From positions 1-56,667 of the forward strand of contig CAIXAY010000382.1 of NCBI GenBank assembly GCA_903917505.1: DNA of 56,667 nucleotides, written 5' to 3'. Shown in pieces: positions 1 to 9,705 of this stretch. How positions within the stretch are numbered: position 1 is the stretch's first letter; each line of letters starts with the position of its first letter. Origin of the DNA: an uncultured beta proteobacterium. Its GTDB lineage: Bacteria > Pseudomonadota > Gammaproteobacteria > Burkholderiales > Rhodocyclaceae. The position numbers and the translations under genes were made by a program. The notes beneath the pieces are model-generated. The model saw nothing but the letters and a program-made list of their open reading frames with translations. It was not told the origin of the DNA and searched no databases.

Positions 1-143
1 ACGGCATCGTCGTCGCTTGCGGTGAAGGTGCCTTGCGCTTGACCGAGTTGCAGAAGGCTGGCGGCAAGCGGCTTGCAGTTGCGCAGTTTCTTCCAGGAAA
101 TGCGCTTCGGACGGGCGCTGCCTTCGATTTGCCGAACCCTTGA
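1..143 (+). CDS. fmt: Methionyl-tRNA formyltransferase, C-terminal end (partial)
   Basis: The window opens inside this gene. Reading from base 3, 46 codons run to a TGA at 141-143 and match the C-terminal domain end of Fmt ([17 protein letters not shown]). The enzyme formylates Met-tRNAfMet for initiation. The catalytic N-terminal domain is upstream of the window. htpX follows 55 bases later on the same strand, an arrangement common in Betaproteobacteria. The call rests on this short conserved tail only. Confidence 0.85.
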   Translation, partial: GIVVACGEGALRLTELQKAGGKRLAVAQFLPGNALRTGAAFDLPNP

Positions 144-198
144 ATTTCAATCATCCCACCCCATTTTAGCCATCGGCACTACCGCCACAACAGAGACG

Positions 199-1059
199 AT
201 GGCAATGCTAGGCAACTGGTTCAAGACTTCCATCCTGATGGCCGCAATCATGGCGCTTTTCGCGCTCATCGGCGCCTACATCGGCGGATCGTCGGGGATG
301 CTGCTGGCTCTCCTGTTCGGCGGGACGATGAATTTCTTCGCCTACTGGTTTTCCGACACCATGGTGCTGAAGATGTATAACGCGCGACAGGTCGACGAGG
401 CCTCCGCGCCACAGTTCTATGCCATGGTTCGCGAACTGGCGCAGCGCGCTGGCTTGCCGATGCCGCGCGTCTACCTGATCGACGAGCCGCAGCCCAACGC
501 CTTCGCCACCGGGCGCAATCCGGAAAATGCGGCGGTGGCGGCAACGACCGGCATCCTGCAGTTGCTGTCGGCGCGCGAATTGCGCGGCGTCATGGCGCAT
601 GAGCTCACGCATGTACAGCACCGCGACATTCTGATCTCGACGATTTCGGCGACCATGGCCGGGGCTATTTCGGCGCTAGCCAATTTCGCGATGTTTTTTG
701 GCGGACGCGACGCCGACGGCCGACCGAGCAATCCGCTCGCCGGCATCGCCGTCGCTTTGTTGGCGCCGATCGCCGCGGCGCTGATCCAGATGGCGATCTC
801 GCGTGCCCGCGAGTTCGAGGCCGACCGTGGCGGCGCCGAAATCTGCGGCGACCCGAATGCGCTCGCCGACGCACTGGCCAAGATCGATGCCTACGCGCAC
901 CAGATCCCTTTGCCGGCGGCCGAGGCGCATCCGGCGACCGCGCAGATGATGATCATGAACCCCTTGTCGGGCGGCGGCGTCGCCAGCCTCTTCAGCACCC
1001 ATCCGGCGACCGCCGAGCGCATCGCCCGCCTGCGAGCGATGGCTGGCGGAACACTCTAG
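199..1059 (+). CDS. htpX: HtpX-type membrane zinc metalloprotease (M48)
   Basis: 286 residues. Two N-terminal hydrophobic segments (about 10-30 and 33-55) are followed by the zinc motif HELTH (H134, E135, H138), further membrane segments near 150-200, and the third-ligand motif EFEAD. HtpX is an inner-membrane protease that degrades misfolded membrane proteins. The open frame extends upstream to 73, but the family N-terminus (GNWFKT, then a hydrophobic helix) fits the ATG at 199 or 205. The Shine-Dalgarno is weak. The stop overlaps the stop end of the convergent S1/P1 nuclease gene by 4 bases. Confidence 0.92.
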   Translation: MAMLGNWFKTSILMAAIMALFALIGAYIGGSSGMLLALLFGGTMNFFAYWFSDTMVLKMYNARQVDEASAPQFYAMVRELAQRAGLPMPRVYLIDEPQPNAFATGRNPENAAVAATTGILQLLSARELRGVMAHELTHVQHRDILISTISATMAGAISALANFAMFFGGRDADGRPSNPLAGIAVALLAPIAAALIQMAISRAREFEADRGGAEICGDPNALADALAKIDAYAHQIPLPAAEAHPATAQMMIMNPLSGGGVASLFSTHPATAERIARLRAMAGGTL

Positions 1060-2024
1060 TCGCGCGCCTTTGACGCACTGAAGAGTTCGTTGAGCAGCAC
1101 GGCCAGCCGGTACCCGGCCAGAGCGACACGCCGATTAGCGATCGTTCTGCTGTCTTCGTAAAAGGTTTCACTGATCGTGCTCAGCGTCTCGTTGCCGGGC
1201 GGATAAGCGCGGTCACGCGCGATCTGCCAGCTTTCGTCCAGCCATTGCGCGATCGTTGACGCCGCCGGGAGCGGCCACAGGTAGGTGTCGGCGAGACTGC
1301 GGCTCGCGGCTTCGAGGCGCTCGCCGCGCAGCCAGGGCGGGCCGGGCAGATCGTCCCAGAAGGCATGCAGTGTGGTGGTGCGCTTGCGCGGATTGAAAGG
1401 GTTGATCACCGTCAATCCGGTGCCCAGCCTGTCCGCCTTGCCCTGCGCGTCGAGCCGACTCGTCGTGTGCAGCGGTTGATGCGCATCGCCAACCAGATGG
1501 ATCAACCAAGGCAACGCATAGGCGCGGTCGCGCAGGGAAGTTCCAGGCGCAGCCAATGCTCTTGCCAGTGCAGCGAGCTGCTTGTCGAGCAGACCGGAGA
1601 CCATTGCGTTGGGGGCTTGCGCGTCAGGCGTGTCGACGAGCGGCCGATTGACATAGTGCCAGTCGCCGTGCCGCTCCATGTCGGGAAAACCGGGCAGGCG
1701 GGGTGTCGCCGCTTCGCTTCCCGCGCTATAGAATCGACCATCCCTGCGAATGTCGTCGGGCCAGGTGGACGCCTCGATGAAAACGCCGCGATCGTTTCGC
1801 ACCGCGCCCGCCTTGTCGGCCCAGCGCGCGTAGTCGGGGTGGGCGTGCAAGAGGCGCGAAACAGCGCTGCGGCTGGGCTCGTCGAGATAATTCCAGGCAA
1901 TGCACGCGACCAGCCGATGGCCGGCGGCGTTCCAGGCCAGCGCAGGCAAGGGCGGGAGCAGCAGGGCCAGAAACAGCAGCGCGCCGCAGCGCGAGGCAGC
2001 GGCCCTACCGGCGGTCAAGCGCAA
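1056..2024 (-). CDS. S1/P1 family zinc-dependent nuclease, exported
   Basis: 322 residues. Residues 1-30 are a signal peptide ([16 protein letters not shown]), so W31 becomes the mature N-terminus. This matters because S1/P1 nucleases bind zinc through the N-terminal tryptophan. Other family motifs are visible: [35 protein letters not shown] and LHAFWDD. The enzyme should cleave single-stranded DNA and RNA and 3'-nucleotides in the periplasm or outside, perhaps for phosphate or nucleoside scavenging. The start is TTG, and the first codons overlap the end of the CDF transporter gene by 20 bases, so the pair is probably co-translated. Confidence 0.88.
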   Translation of the reverse strand: MRLTAGRAAASRCGALLFLALLLPPLPALAWNAAGHRLVACIAWNYLDEPSRSAVSRLLHAHPDYARWADKAGAVRNDRGVFIEASTWPDDIRRDGRFYSAGSEAATPRLPGFPDMERHGDWHYVNRPLVDTPDAQAPNAMVSGLLDKQLAALARALAAPGTSLRDRAYALPWLIHLVGDAHQPLHTTSRLDAQGKADRLGTGLTVINPFNPRKRTTTLHAFWDDLPGPPWLRGERLEAASRSLADTYLWPLPAASTIAQWLDESWQIARDRAYPPGNETLSTISETFYEDSRTIANRRVALAGYRLAVLLNELFSASKARD

Positions 2025-2892
2025 TGTCCTCGTGCGACGATGGATCGTCTACGGGCTCGAGATGCGTGAGCACGGTCGTGCGCGGCAAGGCCTGGCGAAT
2101 ATCGCCCTCCAGCCGTTCAACCAGTTCGTGGCCTCGCTGTATCGTCCATTCGCCGGGAACCAGCACGTGCAGTTCGACAAAGCGCCGCGACCCCGATTCG
2201 CGCGTGCGCAGCGCGTGGTAGTCCACGCCTTGCTGACGATAGCCGGCCAGAACGGCCAGCAGCAAACCGTGCTCGTCCGCCGGCAGGGCGCGATCCATCA
2301 GGCCTTGCGTCGAGCGGCGCAGGAGCTTCCAGCCCGTCCACACGATGTTGATTGCGACCAGTAGTCCGAGGACCGGGTCCAGCCACAGGCGGCCGCTCAG
2401 CGCTACGGCGCCGACGCCGACGATGATGCCGGCCGAAGTCCACACATCGGTCATCAAGTGGCGAGCGTCAGCTTCGAGTGTCAAGGAACCGTACTTCTTG
2501 CCGGTGGCCAGCAGGACGCGCGCCGTAAACAAATTGACGAGCGAAGCCAGCAGCGACAACGCGAGCCCGATATCAACCTGCTCCAGCGCCTGCGGATGGC
2601 GCAGGCGCTCAACTGAAGCGATACCGATGCCGACCGCGGTCAGCAGAATCAGCAGCCCCTCGAAGCCGGCCGAAAAATATTCAGCCTTGCCATGACCGTA
2701 GGCGTGATCTGCGTCGGCCGGTTGCTCGGCGACCGAAATCATGGCCAGCGCCATCAGCGCCCCGGCAAGGTTGACCAGGGATTCGAGCGCATCCGAAAGC
2801 AATCCGACAGAACCAGTCATTCGCCAGGCGACGGCTTTCAGGACGATGGTCGTCAGCGCGGCGACAATCGACAGCCAAGCGTAAGGTTTCAT
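2005..2892 (-). CDS. Cation diffusion facilitator (CDF) metal exporter
   Basis: 295 residues from the ATG at 2892 (begins MKPYAWLSIVAALTT); the open frame extends further upstream without family similarity. Metal-site helices are visible: SDALESLVN in helix 2 and HLMTD in helix 5, with the HAYGHGKAEY loop of the FieF/MMT1 group. A cytoplasmic C-terminal domain follows (about 210-290, with His/Asp near the end). It should export Zn(II), Fe(II) or a similar ion by proton antiport; the substrate is not readable from sequence. It is the first gene of a pair with the zinc nuclease and is divergent from rsmB. Confidence 0.88.
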   Translation of the reverse strand: MKPYAWLSIVAALTTIVLKAVAWRMTGSVGLLSDALESLVNLAGALMALAMISVAEQPADADHAYGHGKAEYFSAGFEGLLILLTAVGIGIASVERLRHPQALEQVDIGLALSLLASLVNLFTARVLLATGKKYGSLTLEADARHLMTDVWTSAGIIVGVGAVALSGRLWLDPVLGLLVAINIVWTGWKLLRRSTQGLMDRALPADEHGLLLAVLAGYRQQGVDYHALRTRESGSRRFVELHVLVPGEWTIQRGHELVERLEGDIRQALPRTTVLTHLEPVDDPSSHEDIALDRR

Positions 2893-2947
2893 GGACGCAT
2901 CGTTCACCCCCGCATTATGGCCGGCGAAAGCCGATCTTGTCATCATC

Positions 2948-4378
2948 ATGCTAAACTCGATCAACCTACGGTTTTCGCGAAGCGCCGCCTTGTCTTCTTC
3001 ACCTTCGAATTCTTTGCCGTCCCGCGCTGCAGCGAGCGCATCGCCGCGTGCTGTGCGGGTGCGCAAGGCGCGCCCGGCTGGCGTCGTCGCTGCAAGTAGC
3101 ACGCGCCGGCCGGCGGCGGCGCTGGCTGCCGATTCGCTGGGCCTCAGCCTATTGCTTGCAGCGCGTGTGCTGGCTCTGGTTCGTCAGGGACAGAGTCTGA
3201 CCCTGGCCTTGCTGGTTCTGGCCGATGAACCGCCCGCCGCCCAGGCGGCGGCGCGCGACGTGGCGTATGGCGTATTGCGTCGCTACCGCTGGGGTGAGTT
3301 CGTCCTCGGGCGATTGATGAGCAAGCCGCTGTCGCATCCGGAAACACAAGCGCTGTTGCTCGGCGCTCTTTACCGCCTGGAAACGCGTGCCGAATCGACA
3401 CCGATGGTCGTCGATCAAGCCGTTGCCGCCGCCGGAGAATTAGCGGGCGGTGTGTTCAAGGGCCTGGTCAATGGCGTGCTGCGCAATTATCTGCGCCAGC
3501 GCGAGTCACTTGTCGCACTGGTCGCCGCCGACGAAGAAGCGAGCTCGCAGCATCCGCGCTGGTGGTTGGCGCGCCTGCGCCGGGCCTATCCGGAGCAATG
3601 GCCAAGTATCGTCGCGGCGGGCAATACCCAGCCGCCGCTGATCCTGCGCGTCAATCAGCGCCAGGTTACGGTCGCTGACTATACGGCAATGCTCGAAACG
3701 GCGGGCCTGTCGGCCCGGCCTCTCGGCAAACACGGTTTGCTCATGCACAAAGCCGTTTCGGTCGACGCCTTGCCTGGATTTTTCGCCGGCCTCGTTTCAG
3801 TGCAGGACGCGGGGGCGCAGCGCGCGGCCGAACTGCTGGCCCCCGCGGCAAGAGCGCGCGTTCTCGATGCCTGCGCGGCCCCCGGCGGCAAGACTGCCCA
3901 CCTGCTTGAGGCCGCCGATCTCGACCTCCTGGTGCTCGATATCGACGCCAACCGGACGCAACGCATCGCCGACAATCTTCATAGGCTGCACCTGTCCGCG
4001 ACAATCAAGGCCGCCGATTGCTGCGACCTTGGCAACTGGTGGGACGGCAGGCCTTTCGACGCAATCCTTGCCGATGTGCCGTGCTCAGCATCGGGCGTCG
4101 TGCGCCGTCATCCGGACATCAAGCTCCTGCGCCGCGAAAGCGATGTCCGCCGTTTTGCCCACGCGCAGTCGGTGATACTTGACACGCTGTGGTCCGTGCT
4201 CAAACCTGGCGGTCGGCTTTTGTACGCGACCTGCTCTGTCTTTCCGGAAGAAAACGGCGCGCAGATCGACGCATTCCTGATTCGCCAGCCCGGCGCTTCG
4301 CGCCTGCACGAAGAGCAACTCCTGCCGCAAAACGAAAACGACGGCTTTTATTATGCGTTGCTGCAAAAATCTGCTTAG
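2948..4378 (+). CDS. rsmB: 16S rRNA (cytosine-967-C5)-methyltransferase RsmB
   Basis: 476 residues from the ATG at 2948; the true start is uncertain because the first 60 or so residues are low-complexity and the NusB-like RNA-binding domain begins only around LGLSLLLAARVLALV. The C-terminal Rossmann domain has the SAM motif DACAAPGGKTAHLLEAA. Both RNA m5C methyltransferase cysteines are present, in DVPCSASGVVRRHPD and LLYATCSVFPEEN. It methylates C967 of 16S rRNA. The 3' end overlaps the DUF4390 gene by 26 bases, which starts the rsmB-DUF4390-ntrY-ntrX run. Confidence 0.9.
   Translation: MLNSINLRFSRSAALSSSPSNSLPSRAAASASPRAVRVRKARPAGVVAASSTRRPAAALAADSLGLSLLLAARVLALVRQGQSLTLALLVLADEPPAAQAAARDVAYGVLRRYRWGEFVLGRLMSKPLSHPETQALLLGALYRLETRAESTPMVVDQAVAAAGELAGGVFKGLVNGVLRNYLRQRESLVALVAADEEASSQHPRWWLARLRRAYPEQWPSIVAAGNTQPPLILRVNQRQVTVADYTAMLETAGLSARPLGKHGLLMHKAVSVDALPGFFAGLVSVQDAGAQRAAELLAPAARARVLDACAAPGGKTAHLLEAADLDLLVLDIDANRTQRIADNLHRLHLSATIKAADCCDLGNWWDGRPFDAILADVPCSASGVVRRHPDIKLLRRESDVRRFAHAQSVILDTLWSVLKPGGRLLYATCSVFPEENGAQIDAFLIRQPGASRLHEEQLLPQNENDGFYYALLQKSA
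2949..2957 (+). promoter_or_regulatory. Candidate extended -10 promoter upstream of rsmB
   Basis: TGC followed by TAAACT resembles an extended -10 element. No convincing -35 is visible. If used, transcription would begin near 2964, downstream of the ATG at 2948, and RsmB translation would then have to start at an in-frame TTG (2990) or GTG (3053 or 3059). Confidence 0.35.
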
Positions 4379-5030
4379 AGCATTACTTTGCGGCCTTCTG
4401 CTCGGCGCACTCGCCGCGCAAGCGGCAGATATCAGCGTGCGCAATCCGCAGCTGACGGCGAGCGAAGATGGCTACAACATTGCCGCCGATTTCAATATCA
4501 GTTTCAACTCCAGTCTCGAGGAGGCGGTCAACAAGGGCGTGGTGCTCTACTTTGCCGCCGATTTTGAGCTCAGCCGCTCACGCTGGTACTGGTTCGACGA
4601 ACAGATTGTCCGGCGCAGCAAGACCTTTCAGCTTTCCTATCACGCGCTGACCCGCCAGTATCGGTTATCGACCGGCGCCCTGCATCAGAGCTATGCGACG
4701 CTGGACGATGCGCTGCGCGTCATCTCGCGCCTGCGCAACTGGCAGGTCATCGAAAAAGGCGAGGTCAAAGCCGACCAGACCTATCTCGCCGGCCTGCGCA
4801 TGCACCTGGATCTGACGCAAATGGCCAAGACCTTTCAGGTTAGCGCGCTGGCCAACAGGGACTGGAATTTGTCTTCGGATTGGCTGCGCTGGAGTTTCAT
4901 CCCGGCCGAGGCCGCGTATTCAGTCACCTCGCCGCAGGCGCCGGCGGGCTTGCCCGCAGTACCGCCACCCGCCGCGCTGCCTGCCGCGAACGGCGAGCCT
5001 ACGACCCCGGCCAACGGTGACGCGAAATGA
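4353..5030 (+). CDS. DUF4390 domain exported protein
   Basis: 225 residues. An N-terminal signal peptide (LLRALLCGLLLGALAAQAA) is followed by one DUF4390 domain (about 25-185) with motifs WYWFDEQIVRR and YRLSTGALHQSY, then a Pro/Ala-rich tail. The function of DUF4390 is unknown; the gene is regularly found between rsmB and ntrY in Betaproteobacteria. It overlaps both neighbours (26 bases with rsmB, 4 with ntrY), so it is translated as part of this operon and probably works in the envelope with the NtrY sensor. Confidence 0.88.
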   Translation: MRCCKNLLRALLCGLLLGALAAQAADISVRNPQLTASEDGYNIAADFNISFNSSLEEAVNKGVVLYFAADFELSRSRWYWFDEQIVRRSKTFQLSYHALTRQYRLSTGALHQSYATLDDALRVISRLRNWQVIEKGEVKADQTYLAGLRMHLDLTQMAKTFQVSALANRDWNLSSDWLRWSFIPAEAAYSVTSPQAPAGLPAVPPPAALPAANGEPTTPANGDAK

Positions 5031-7213
5031 GAGTGCTGATCATCGTCGCGGCGTCGTTTGGCGGCATCCTGCTCTTTCTGCTGGCCTCGGCAAGCGCCAA
5101 TACGGCGCTTTTCGCGCGCCACTATCCGTGGTTGCTCGGGCTGAACGCGAGCGTCACCTTGGCGCTGTTCGCCCTGATCGTCTGGCAGGTGCGCGCGTTG
5201 TGGCAGGAGCACCGGGCCAAGGTCTTCGGCTCGCGCCTCAAGCTGCGCCTGATGTTGATATTCGGCCTGATGGCCGTGCTGCCGGGCATGCTGATTTACG
5301 CCGTATCAGTGCAGTTCGTCACCAAGAGCATAGAGACCTGGTTCGATGTGCGCGTCGAGAATGCGCTGGAGTCGGGACTCAGCCTCGGGCGTGGCGCGCT
5401 CGATTCCCTGCTTGACGACCTTGCCGAGAAGGGGCGCGCCATGGCCCTCGATCTCGGCGAGCAGACCGAGCCGCAGCGCCGCATGGCGTTGAGTCGCCTG
5501 CGCGAGCAGAATGGCGTGCAGTTCGTCGCGCTGTTCACGACCAACGGCCAGTTGCTGACCACGGCGACCAGCGATCTGGGCACCTTCATGCCGGCGCAGC
5601 CAACGCTCGAGCAGTTGCGTCAGGCTCGCGTCGGGCGCGGTTACCGCGAGATCGAAAGCGCGGGCGGCAAGGACCTGGTCCTGCGCGTCCTCGTGCCGGT
5701 ATCGCCGGTCGGTCTGGGCGGCGAGACGCGAATTCTGCAGCTGACCCAGCCGGTTCCTTCCGGCCTTGCGCTCAACGCCGACCGTGTGCAGGAAGTCTAT
5801 CGCGATTACCAGGAACTCTCGCTCGGTCGCCAGGGGCTGACTCGCATTTACGCGATGACGCTCACCTTGACCGTGCTGCTCGCCCTGTTTGCGGCGATTG
5901 CCGCCGCCTTTGTCTTGGCGCGCCGCCTTTCGGCGCCGCTGTCGATCCTCGCCGAAGGCACGCAGGCAGTGGCTGCCGGCGACTTTACGCCGCGCCAGGC
6001 GATCTACAGCCGTGACGAACTCGGCGTGCTGACCCAGTCCTTCAGCCAGATGACGCGCCAGCTCGACGAAGCGCGGCGTGACACCGAGCGGCATCGCGCC
6101 GAAGTCGAATCGGCGCGTGCCTACCTTGAGTCGATCCTGGCCAACCTGTCAGCCGGCGTGCTCGTCTTCGATCGCCGCTTCGTTCTGCGCACCGTCAATC
6201 AGGGCGCACAGACGATCCTCAACGACGACTTTGCGGGCCTTCTGGCACAAAACGTTGACGACTGGCCGCGCGAGCAGCAAGTCGGGCAGGCGATCCGCGA
6301 AGCTTTCGCCGAACATGGCCGGAAGGAATGGCAGACGCAGATCGAGCTCGACCGTTCGGGCGCTCTGCCGCAGATTCTGCTGTTGCGCGGAACGCAGTTG
6401 CCGGAGGGGAGCAGCGGCGGTTATGTTGTCGTTTTCGACGATGTCACACGCCTGGTTGCCGCGCAACGCAGCGCGGCGTGGGGCGAAGTGGCGCGGCGGC
6501 TGGCCCACGAAATAAAAAATCCATTGACGCCGATTCAGCTTTCCGCCGAAAGGCTGCAGATCAAGTTTGCCGACAAGCTGAGCGGGGCCGACGCCGAAAT
6601 GCTCAACCGGTCGACGCAGACCATCATCAACCAGGTGCAGGCGATGAAACGCATGGTCAACGAATTCTCCGACTATGCGCGCATGCCAGCCCCAGACTTG
6701 GCGTCGCTTGATTTCAACGCGCTGATCGTCGAAGTGCTCGGACTCTACGAGACCTCGCGCGCCAGCATCAAGGCCGAACTTGCAGCGGATTTGCCGCCCG
6801 TCCTCGGTGACGCGAGCCAGTTGCGGCAGATCATTCACAATCTCCTGCGCAATGCCGAAGACGCCCAGGACGGCTTCGACGAAGCGCGGATCGTCATCGC
6901 CACGCGCGTCGCCGACGGCATGGCCGAACTCGAGGTCAGCGACTCCGGCACGGGCTTCCCGGTCGAAATCATGGCGCGTGTCTTCGAGCCCTATGTCACG
7001 ACCAAGGCCCGCGGTACCGGCCTCGGCCTGGCGATCGTCAAGAAGATCGTCGATGAACACCACGGGCGCATCAGCATCAACAACCGTCAGCCAATCGGCG
7101 CCGAGGTCAGCATTCGTCTGCCACTGGCGCAGGCGCCCACGGTGGGCGCAGGCAGCCAGGCTGCAGCCTATCGATTGGGCACCGCTTTGCACGGCGATGA
7201 TGATGATCGCTGA
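5027..7213 (+). CDS. ntrY: NtrY-type membrane sensor histidine kinase
   Basis: 728 residues. Order: transmembrane helices near 1-25, 40-55 and 70-95; periplasmic sensor (about 100-275); another helix (about 280-305) leading into a HAMP linker; a PAS domain (about 365-470); HisKA with phospho-acceptor H494 in LAHEIKNPLTPIQLS; and a GHKL ATPase with N-box HNLLRNAEDAQ and G-boxes DSGTGFP and GTGLGLAI. NtrY senses nitrogen or redox state in several proteobacteria and phosphorylates NtrX. It starts by a 4-base overlap with the DUF4390 gene. The signal sensed here is not known. Confidence 0.9.
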   Translation: MRVLIIVAASFGGILLFLLASASANTALFARHYPWLLGLNASVTLALFALIVWQVRALWQEHRAKVFGSRLKLRLMLIFGLMAVLPGMLIYAVSVQFVTKSIETWFDVRVENALESGLSLGRGALDSLLDDLAEKGRAMALDLGEQTEPQRRMALSRLREQNGVQFVALFTTNGQLLTTATSDLGTFMPAQPTLEQLRQARVGRGYREIESAGGKDLVLRVLVPVSPVGLGGETRILQLTQPVPSGLALNADRVQEVYRDYQELSLGRQGLTRIYAMTLTLTVLLALFAAIAAAFVLARRLSAPLSILAEGTQAVAAGDFTPRQAIYSRDELGVLTQSFSQMTRQLDEARRDTERHRAEVESARAYLESILANLSAGVLVFDRRFVLRTVNQGAQTILNDDFAGLLAQNVDDWPREQQVGQAIREAFAEHGRKEWQTQIELDRSGALPQILLLRGTQLPEGSSGGYVVVFDDVTRLVAAQRSAAWGEVARRLAHEIKNPLTPIQLSAERLQIKFADKLSGADAEMLNRSTQTIINQVQAMKRMVNEFSDYARMPAPDLASLDFNALIVEVLGLYETSRASIKAELAADLPPVLGDASQLRQIIHNLLRNAEDAQDGFDEARIVIATRVADGMAELEVSDSGTGFPVEIMARVFEPYVTTKARGTGLGLAIVKKIVDEHHGRISINNRQPIGAEVSIRLPLAQAPTVGAGSQAAAYRLGTALHGDDDDR

Positions 7214-7305
7214 TCCGTCCTTTTCCTTGGGCCCTGTCCCTCAGTCGTTTGGCGGGGGTCGATTCGAGAGTCGCCTGCGCGACTTTGACTGTTACGAGAA
7301 CTGAT

Positions 7306-8562
7306 ATGGCGCAAATACTTGTCGTCGATGATGAAACGGGCATTCGCGAACTGCTCTCCGAGATTCTTGCCGACGAAGGCCACAGCGTTTGGCTGGCGGA
7401 AAATGCGGCCGCTGCGCGCAAGACGCGCAGCGAAAAGCGCCCGGATCTCGTTCTGCTCGATATCTGGATGCCGGATACCGATGGTATCTCGCTGCTCAAG
7501 GAGTGGTCGGCGGCTGGTCTATTGACCATGCCGGTCATCATGATGTCCGGGCATGGAACGATAGACAGCGCCGTCGAGGCGACGCGGATTGGCGCGTTTG
7601 ATTTTCTTGAAAAGCCGATCGCCATGCAGAAGCTGTTGGCGGCCGTCAAGAAGGCGCTCAAGCATGCCGTCGCTCCGCAGAAACCGCCGCTGACGCTCGA
7701 CGCCTTTGCACGCTCGCCATTGCTCAAGGACCTCAAGAAGCGGCTCGAACAGGCCGCCGCGAAAACCCCGGTGCTGCTGCTCAAGAGCGCCTCCGGCGGC
7801 ATCGCCGAGATTTGCGCCCGGACCTTGCAGACGCCCAAGACACCTTGGCTCGATCTTTCCGCTTCGAGCGCGCCGCTGACCCAGGAGATGCTGGAAAGCG
7901 CCGGCGGCGGCATCCTTTTCATCGCCGACCTGATGCTGCTCGGAAAACTTCAGCAGCGCAACCTTGTTTACGCGCTGGAGCGGCTCGAGAAACACGGTCT
8001 TCAACTGGTTGCCGCGTCCACACGCCCGCTTTCGGCGCTCAGCGAAATTGGCTGGGATCCGGCGCTGGTGGCGCGCCTCGGCGAAGTTTGGGTGGCCTTG
8101 CCGCAGCTCGCCGGCCATGCCGACGACATTCCGGAAATCGCGACGTTGGTGCTTGCTCACCTGGTCGAGCGCAATGAGGTGCAGGCGCGATATTTCTCCA
8201 GCGCAGCGCTGAACGCGCTACGTCTGCACCACTGGCCGGGTGAATGGGCCGAACTTCTGGCAACGATCAAGAATCTCGCCCTCTCGGCGCTCGAAGACGA
8301 AATCTCGGCCGACGACGTAGACAGCATTCTTCAGCGCGAGGCTGGCGATGCGCCCAAACAGCCGCCCGCGCTGCCCTTGTTCGATCAGCCTTTGCGCGAC
8401 GCGCGCGAGGCTTTCGAGCGGCTTTACTTCGAGCATCATCTGAAAAGTGAACGCGGCAACATGACGCGCGTCGCCGAAAAGACCGGCCTCGAGCGCACCC
8501 ACTTGTATCGCAAACTGAAGCAACTTGGACTGAATCTTGGGCGGCGCAGTGAAGGACAATAG
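7306..8562 (+). CDS. ntrX: NtrX-like response regulator with degenerate ATPase domain
   Basis: 418 residues from the ATG at 7306 (MAQILVVDDE); the frame is open from a TTG at 7249, but the receiver domain begins here. The receiver has D52 as phospho-acceptor (LLDIWMPDTDG), S81 and K103. The central region occupies the place of an NtrC-type AAA+ domain, but I see no Walker A (VLLLKSASGGIAEI instead) and no GAFTGA loop, so it is unlikely to activate sigma-54 in the usual way. The C-terminus is a Fis-type helix-turn-helix (GNMTRVAEKTGLERTHLYRK). It is the cognate partner of ntrY. Confidence 0.85.
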   Translation: MAQILVVDDETGIRELLSEILADEGHSVWLAENAAAARKTRSEKRPDLVLLDIWMPDTDGISLLKEWSAAGLLTMPVIMMSGHGTIDSAVEATRIGAFDFLEKPIAMQKLLAAVKKALKHAVAPQKPPLTLDAFARSPLLKDLKKRLEQAAAKTPVLLLKSASGGIAEICARTLQTPKTPWLDLSASSAPLTQEMLESAGGGILFIADLMLLGKLQQRNLVYALERLEKHGLQLVAASTRPLSALSEIGWDPALVARLGEVWVALPQLAGHADDIPEIATLVLAHLVERNEVQARYFSSAALNALRLHHWPGEWAELLATIKNLALSALEDEISADDVDSILQREAGDAPKQPPALPLFDQPLRDAREAFERLYFEHHLKSERGNMTRVAEKTGLERTHLYRKLKQLGLNLGRRSEGQ

Positions 8563-8631
8563 GCGCTGTGCCGACTCCAAGCGCCCGCTTTGCATGGATA
8601 ATCAAGTATTGACCCAGCGACGGAACCCGAC

Positions 8632-9705
8632 GTGACCCGACCCCGCAACGACAACTTCCTGCGCGCCCTGCTCAAGGAACCGACCGACTACACGCCGCTG
8701 TGGTTGATGCGGCAGGCTGGCCGCTATTTGCCCGAGTACTGTGAAACGCGCAAACGCGCCGGCAGCTTCTTGCAGTTGTGCAAGAGTCCGGCGCTCGCTT
8801 GCGAGGTGACCCTGCAACCGCTCTCGCGCTATGACCTCGATGCGGCCATTCTCTTTTCCGATATTCTGACGGTGCCCGATGCCATGGGGCTCGGGCTGAC
8901 CTTCATTGAAGGCGAAGGCCCGAAATTCGAGCGACCGCTGCGTGAAGAATGGGCAATTCGCGATCTCAGCGCACCGGACCCTTACCATCATCTGCGCTAT
9001 GTCATGGACGGCGTTTGCGAAATCCGGCGCGCGCTGGCCAATTCGGTACCGCTGATCGGTTTCGCGGGCAGCCCTTATACCCTCGCTTGTTACATGATTG
9101 AGGGCGCTGCAAGCAGCGATTTTCGCCGGGTCAAAACGATGATTTACACGCGACCCGATCTGATGCATCACATCCTGTCGGTTACCGCCGACGCCGTCGT
9201 CGCCTACCTTAATGCCCAGATCGAATCGGGCGTTCAGGCGGTGATGATTTTCGATACCTGGGGTGGCGGGCTTTCGGCCGCAGCATACGGCGAGTTTTCC
9301 TTGCACTACATGCAGCGCATCATTGCCGGCCTGCTCAAGGAAAGGGACGGCGAACGCGTTCCCTCGATTGTCTTTACCAAGGGCGGCGGCTTGTGGCTGG
9401 AGGCTATCGCCGATATCGGTTGTGACGCCGTCGGCATCGACTGGACTTTGGACATCGGCGTCGCCCGTCAGCGTGTCGGCCATAAGGTTGCCTTGCAGGG
9501 TAATCTCGACCCGAACGTGCTTTTTGCTCCGCCCGATACCATCGCCGCTGAAACAAGAAAAATCCTCGACAGCTATGGCCCGGGCGATACCGGGCACGTT
9601 TTCAATCTCGGCCATGGGATCGCGCAATGGACGCCCCCCGAACACATCACGACGCTGGTCGAAACCGTGCACAATTACAGCCGGGCGCTGCGCCGGAAGA
9701 TTTAG
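8632..9705 (+). CDS. hemE: Uroporphyrinogen decarboxylase
   Basis: 357 residues, the usual HemE length, from a GTG start. The N-terminal signature [15 protein letters not shown] carries the conserved arginines, and the [19 protein letters not shown] segment is also typical. HemE decarboxylates the four acetate chains of uroporphyrinogen III to give coproporphyrinogen III in heme synthesis. It is 69 bases after ntrX and is followed by a long AT-rich gap with DnaA boxes before priA. Confidence 0.96.
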   Translation: MTRPRNDNFLRALLKEPTDYTPLWLMRQAGRYLPEYCETRKRAGSFLQLCKSPALACEVTLQPLSRYDLDAAILFSDILTVPDAMGLGLTFIEGEGPKFERPLREEWAIRDLSAPDPYHHLRYVMDGVCEIRRALANSVPLIGFAGSPYTLACYMIEGAASSDFRRVKTMIYTRPDLMHHILSVTADAVVAYLNAQIESGVQAVMIFDTWGGGLSAAAYGEFSLHYMQRIIAGLLKERDGERVPSIVFTKGGGLWLEAIADIGCDAVGIDWTLDIGVARQRVGHKVALQGNLDPNVLFAPPDTIAAETRKILDSYGPGDTGHVFNLGHGIAQWTPPEHITTLVETVHNYSRALRRKI

